From HRBIN23 sp046294495 (GTDB lineage: Bacteria > Chloroflexota > Dehalococcoidia > Lucifugimonadales > HRBIN23), in contig JBKBKV010000059.1 of NCBI GenBank assembly GCA_046294495.1, forward strand, positions 1 through 8,719: a stretch of 8,719 nucleotides of DNA, given 5' to 3'. This document shows, one piece after another, positions 5,726 through 8,719 of this stretch. Made by a program: the position numbers and the translations under genes. The notes under the pieces were generated by a model that worked only from the letters and a program-made list of their open reading frames with translations, was not told the DNA's origin and searched no databases. How positions within the stretch are numbered: position 1 is the stretch's first letter; every line of letters starts with the position of its first letter.

Positions 5726-6157
5726 CTATGCCCTTTCCTCTACCCCCTGCGTCGCCAGGGCTGTCAGCAATGCCTCCACCCGCTGGCGGATGGCGTCTCG
5801 TATGGCCCGCACCTCGGGGAGGGGGCGCCCAGCCGGGTCTGGAAGGCCCCAGTCCTCCACCCCTTTCAGCAGGATGGCTGGACAAGCCTGGGAATCTACG
5901 GCGCACCCCATCACCACCACTTTGCGGCTGCGCTGCACCATGGCATCGGTAAGAAGGCGGGGGCACTCCCCCGAAAGGTCTATCCCCACCTCACACATGG
6001 CCAGCACCACCTCGGGGTGGATGTGCTGTGCAGGGTGAGTGCCTGCTGACTCGGCGCGGAAGGGCAGGCCACGCTCTTGGGCCAGGCGGTTGAAAAGGGC
6101 TTTGGCCATCTGGCTCCGCCCGGCGTTATGCACGCAGACGAAGAGCACATCCCCCAT
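5726..6157 (-). CDS. arsC: Arsenate reductase-type low-molecular-weight tyrosine phosphatase family protein
   Basis: A 143-residue cytoplasmic protein. The phosphate-binding loop CVHNAGRS places the nucleophile at C8 and the binding arginine at R14. C85 (VMGCAVDS) and C92 (QACP) match the resolving cysteines of the thioredoxin-coupled ArsC family. DWGLPDPAGR (102-111) supplies the general acid, probably D107. These features favour arsenate reduction to arsenite over a protein tyrosine phosphatase, which would lack the C85/C92 pair. No arsR, arsB or acr3 gene is nearby. It lies 7 nt after the DUF35 gene and 9 nt before a crotonase, so it is co-transcribed with CoA enzymes, an unusual setting. 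SD-like TAGGAC precedes the ATG. Family call is firm; physiological substrate is less so. Confidence 0.88.
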   Translation of the reverse strand: MGDVLFVCVHNAGRSQMAKALFNRLAQERGLPFRAESAGTHPAQHIHPEVVLAMCEVGIDLSGECPRLLTDAMVQRSRKVVVMGCAVDSQACPAILLKGVEDWGLPDPAGRPLPEVRAIRDAIRQRVEALLTALATQGVEERA

Positions 6158-6164
6158 TGGCGTC

Positions 6165-6587
6165 CTAGCCCTTGGCGGGGCGGAAGTAGGGGATGGTTAC
6201 CTCCTCGGTGGCCTTGCGGAAGACCACCTCCACCGGCATGCCGATATGCACATCCTGTGGCTTGCATTCCACTATGTTGGTGAACATGCGCACCCCTTCC
6301 TCCAGTTCCACCAGGGCCAGCACATAGGGGACCTCTTCGGCATAACCGGGTGAGCGGTTCTGGTAGGTAACGGTGAAGGAATAGACCTTCCCCTTGCCCG
6401 ACGCCTTTACCCACTGGGGTGGCTCATTGCTCCAGCAGTGGGAACAGAAGCCTCTGGGGTAGAACTGGTATTTACCGCACTTCTCGCACCTCTGAATCAG
6501 CAGTTCCCCCCGCTTGCACGCCTCCCAGTATGGGCGGGTCTCGCCGCTAATGGCGGGGAGGAGTTTCTTATATTGGGTGGTGGTCAT
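6165..6587 (-). CDS. DUF35 zinc-ribbon/OB-fold protein (thiolase partner)
   Basis: A 140-residue protein with a rubredoxin-like zinc ribbon, C34-x2-C37 and C48-x2-C51, then an OB-fold (about 60-132) with the family-typical GKGKVYSFTVTYQ start and IGMPVEVVFRK near the end. In characterised systems DUF35 proteins bind next to a thiolase-type enzyme and hold or channel CoA substrates (archaeal thiolase/HMG-CoA synthase complex; Ltp2-ChsH2 aldolase of steroid side-chain breakdown). The thiolase-like gene is directly upstream with a 20-nt gap, so the two products very likely form a complex. The ATG at 6587 has a perfect AGGAGG six nt away. Confidence 0.93.
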   Translation of the reverse strand: MTTTQYKKLLPAISGETRPYWEACKRGELLIQRCEKCGKYQFYPRGFCSHCWSNEPPQWVKASGKGKVYSFTVTYQNRSPGYAEEVPYVLALVELEEGVRMFTNIVECKPQDVHIGMPVEVVFRKATEEVTIPYFRPAKG

Positions 6588-6607
6588 GCTTTTCCTCCTG
6601 GTGAAGG

Positions 6608-7807
6608 CTAGTCTCTGGCCAGGACTACCGTGCCCCCGCTGTGGCGGGTGCCCAGGGCACCGCCGGTGCCGTGGCAGAGGGCGATATAGGGGGGCTCGGC
6701 GCGGTTGCGTCGGGCGTGGACCTGGCGCGGGGTGCCGACGTAGTCGCCCCGCAGTTGCTTGGTGGCCTCAATAAGGAGAAAGATCCCCCTCATGCCGGGG
6801 TGGTTGCTGGAGAGGCCGCCTCCATCGGTGTTGAGGGGCAGTTCGCCATCTATGCGCAGGCGTCCGCCGCCCACGAAGGCCCCACCTTCGCCACGCTTGC
6901 AGAACCCCAGGTTCTCCAGGGTCATAAGCACAGTGATGGTGAAGGAGTCGTAAATCATGCACATATCAATATCCTGGTGGGTAACGCCGGCCATCCCCAT
7001 GGCCTGGGGGCCCGACTGGTAGGCGGCCATCTCCAAGAGGTCTCGCCAGCCTCCGCCCTGATGGGCGATGCCCTCACCCATACCCAGCACCCAGACAGGC
7101 TTTTTCTTGGCAGAGCGAGCCAGGGAGGGGGAGGCCACCACCACCGCTCCACCACCATCGGAGATGACACAGCAGTCCAGCAGGTGCAGAGGGGTAGAGA
7201 TGACGCGGGAGGTTAGAACATCCTCTACGGTTATGGGGTCGCGATACATGGCATGGGGGTTCATAGAGGCGTGATAGCGCATGGTAACGGCGATCTCAGC
7301 CAGTTGTTCTGGCTTGGTCCCGTATTCATACATGTGGCGCTGGGCCACCAGGGCGTAGAGGCCAACGGTGGTGGTGCCGTAAATGTCTTCAAAGGAGTCC
7401 GGGACAGGGGATAGGCGGGCCTGCCCCCACCGCCCTGCACCCCCGGTGCCAACCGCCACCCCTCCGGAGCGAGCGACGCTTCCATAGGCGATGACGGCGC
7501 AGTTGATACGCCCAGCGGCGATAGCCGTTACGGCGTGGGAGAGGTGGAACTCAAAAGAGCCTCCCCCCACATTGGTGCTGTCTACCCAGCGGGGGTAAAG
7601 GTTCAGGTAGTCGCATATGCCGTAGCCAGTGATGCCCGGGGGCATGGCGGCCACGAAGAGGGCATCCACATCTTTCTTCTCCAGGCCGGCATCGTTCAGC
7701 GCGCCAACAATGCTCTCACCTATGATCAATTGCTCGCTCTTGTCTGGGGCGTAGCGTGTAGGGTGCTCATAGACCCCCACGATCGCGGCCGTCCTACGCA
7801 GATCCAT
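6608..7807 (-). CDS. Thiolase-like protein (SCP2/lipid-transfer type), nucleophile Cys replaced
   Basis: A 399-residue thiolase-fold protein, first gene of the operon. It belongs to the SCP2-type thiolase branch often labelled acetyl-CoA acetyltransferase or lipid-transfer protein. The acyl-accepting cysteine expected near residue 84 is Ser (NVGGGSFEFHL). The second half keeps the histidine motif SSNHPGMRG (H336) and a cysteine in ALCHGTGG (C378). Y286 in MIYDSFT is at the spot typical of SCP2-type members. Relatives lacking the nucleophile and paired with DUF35 include the Ltp2-type retro-aldolases, so C-C bond cleavage or formation without a covalent acyl-enzyme is the best guess. The ATG at 7807 follows AGGAGG by 5 nt. 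The strong promoter at 7853-7882 drives it. Confidence 0.9.
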   Translation of the reverse strand: MDLRRTAAIVGVYEHPTRYAPDKSEQLIIGESIVGALNDAGLEKKDVDALFVAAMPPGITGYGICDYLNLYPRWVDSTNVGGGSFEFHLSHAVTAIAAGRINCAVIAYGSVARSGGVAVGTGGAGRWGQARLSPVPDSFEDIYGTTTVGLYALVAQRHMYEYGTKPEQLAEIAVTMRYHASMNPHAMYRDPITVEDVLTSRVISTPLHLLDCCVISDGGGAVVVASPSLARSAKKKPVWVLGMGEGIAHQGGGWRDLLEMAAYQSGPQAMGMAGVTHQDIDMCMIYDSFTITVLMTLENLGFCKRGEGGAFVGGGRLRIDGELPLNTDGGGLSSNHPGMRGIFLLIEATKQLRGDYVGTPRQVHARRNRAEPPYIALCHGTGGALGTRHSGGTVVLARD

Positions 7808-7852
7808 AGGCGCCTCCTATGTGGCTAGCGTGCTTGGGGACCGGCTAGGGGA

Positions 7853-7882
7853 AGTGTAGACCACTGCTAGGAGATATGTCAA
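7853..7882 (-). promoter_or_regulatory. Promoter of the thiolase-DUF35-crotonase operon
   Basis: The minus strand has a perfect -35 TTGACA (7882-7877), an 18-bp spacer and -10 TACACT (7858-7853). The predicted start is near 7846, giving a leader of about 38 nt before the ATG at 7807. No operator repeat is obvious next to it. Confidence 0.7.
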
Positions 7883-7940
7883 GGCAAAGGGGGCTTGTCA
7901 GAAAGGCAATAACTCCCCAGATAGGGGCGTAAGGGGCGCG

Positions 7941-7980
7941 CACTCCTGCCTGATCTTATGGGGGCAGGCAGGTAGGAGTG
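7941..7980 (-). terminator. Inverted repeat downstream of the topoisomerase gene, possible terminator
   Basis: CACTCC-TGCCTG (7941-7952) pairs with CAGGCA (7965-7970) and GGAGTG (7975-7980), giving two 6-bp helices with a 4-nt bulge and a 12-nt loop. It lies 24 bp past the stop of the upstream gene and before the next promoter, where a terminator is expected. There is no U-run after the stem on the minus strand, so intrinsic termination is not certain; it could be a Rho-type boundary or an operator. Confidence 0.4.
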
Positions 7981-8003
7981 ATAAGGCCAGCAGAAAGGGT
8001 GCC

Positions 8004-8719
8004 CTAGGGCCTAGGCCCCTCCCTCTCCCATACCACTGCCAGGGAGGCCACGCCGTCCCCCTCCTCCAGGGCCATAATACGCGCCCCTTGGCTGGCCCTA
8101 TGGTAGACTGGCACCTCGCCCAGGGTGGTGCGCAAGATATTGGCCCGCGCGCTGGCCACCACCAGGTCCCCTTCAGGCTCGGGGGGCACCACCCGTGCCA
8201 CGGCCACAGGGCCTGTCTTCGCGGTTACGGAGAAGGCGGTTATACCACGGCTTCCCCTGCCTAGACCCCTGAACTCGTCCAGAGGCGTTCTCTTCCCAAA
8301 GCCTTTGCTACTTACAGTGAGGAGATGACCCCCTGGCAGGAGCGCCTCCATGGCCACCACCTCGTCCTCCTTCCCCAGGCGGATCCCCCTAACGCCCCCG
8401 GCCTGGCGCGAGCGCAAGGGGATCCCAGCGACCCTTATCCGCAGGCCCAGGCCCTTACGGGTTACCAGGATCACCTCCTCCTCTGGCCCCACCACCTGGG
8501 CCGAGACCAGTTCGTCTCCCTTCTCCAGGTCCATGGCCACCAACCCCGATGCCCGTATGCCGGAGAGGGTGGAGAGGGGGAGGCGCTTCACCTCGCCCCG
8601 ACGGGTGCACAGCAGGAGGGAGGCATCCCCCCCTAGAGAGGGCACGGCCCGCACCGAGGTAATCACTTCGGTCCCACTGATGGCTACCATATTGGCCACA
8701 GGGGTGCCCCGTGTGGCGC
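8004..8719 (-). CDS. gyrA: Type IIA topoisomerase subunit A, C-terminal beta-pinwheel (partial), probably DNA gyrase A
   Basis: The reading frame is open to the right window edge, with codons for RGTPVAN before the GTG at 8699, so this is only the C-terminal part of a longer gene. About 238 residues are visible. They carry repeated blades of the DNA-wrapping pinwheel: LLLCTRRGEVKRLPLS, VILVTRKGLGLRI, LLTVSSKGFGKRTPLDEF and LVVASARANILRTTL, each followed by a GD/GK turn. RQAGGVRGIRL and GLGRGSRGI are typical inter-blade segments. The protein bends and wraps DNA for supercoiling. The gyrase-specific GyrA box would lie beyond the edge, so ParC cannot be excluded. The stop TAG is at 8006-8004, in a different transcription unit from the thiolase operon. 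Confidence 0.85.
   Translation of the reverse strand, partial: ATRGTPVANMVAISGTEVITSVRAVPSLGGDASLLLCTRRGEVKRLPLSTLSGIRASGLVAMDLEKGDELVSAQVVGPEEEVILVTRKGLGLRIRVAGIPLRSRQAGGVRGIRLGKEDEVVAMEALLPGGHLLTVSSKGFGKRTPLDEFRGLGRGSRGITAFSVTAKTGPVAVARVVPPEPEGDLVVASARANILRTTLGEVPVYHRASQGARIMALEEGDGVASLAVVWEREGPRP

Noticed and set aside
6641..7216. 191-codon plus-strand frame opposite the thiolase-like gene
   Set aside because: It is an antisense shadow of a well-conserved thiolase fold, without SD.
1..8719. CRISPR array, insertion sequence or tandem repeats
   Set aside because: No regularly spaced direct repeats, transposase motifs or terminal inverted repeats were found on reading.

Overview
This 8.7-kb window is GC-rich bacterial chromosome. 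Most genes are on the minus strand, with short gaps and strong Shine-Dalgarno (SD) sequences. The gene set fits an uncultured aerobic or facultative heterotroph of the Chloroflexota (Dehalococcoidia/SAR202-like). It comprises several CoA-handling paralogues, a thiolase-like/DUF35 pair, a small thiazole-synthesis operon under a TPP riboswitch, and a decayed DNA methylase of a type I associate with Chloroflexota. That lineage call is an inference from protein flavour, not from a marker gene.

Layout from left to right. Positions 1-212 hold no gene I can support. About 213-600 (minus) is the wreck of a DNA methyltransferase, broken by a frame change, an in-frame stop and a missing middle. Next is tRNA-Ile(GAU) (679-755, minus) with an encoded CCA; the stop codon of an upstream single-domain cupin (746-1168, minus) lies inside the tRNA's 5' end. 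Divergent from the cupin is an enoyl-CoA hydratase-family protein (1273-2076, plus) that lacks both catalytic glutamates. Convergent to it is thiG-thiE-thiS (3768 to 2120, minus), preceded by a promoter, a TPP aptamer and a terminator hairpin with a matching 7-bp antiterminator.

From 7807 down to 4004 (minus) lies a tight six-gene operon with a promoter of TTGACA, 18 bp, TACACT. Its order is thiolase-like protein, DUF35 zinc-ribbon/OB-fold partner, arsenate reductase-type low-molecular-weight phosphatase, an atypical crotonase, a 59-residue two-helix membrane protein, and a canonical crotonase. Gaps are 20, 7, 9 and 10 nt, followed by a 4-nt ATGA overlap. The window ends in the C-terminal beta-pinwheel of a type IIA topoisomerase A subunit (probably gyrA), cut by the window edge.

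Functionally, the six-gene operon most likely acts on acyl-CoA thioesters. The thiolase-like/DUF35 pair would make or break a C-C bond, and the two crotonases would handle neighbouring steps. The thiolase nucleophile Cys is Ser, as in the aldolase-like relatives of steroid side-chain degradation, so classical thiolysis is unlikely. The arsenate reductase and the membrane miniprotein have no obvious place in such a pathway; these, with the riboswitch and the tRNA/CDS overlap, are the main points of interest.
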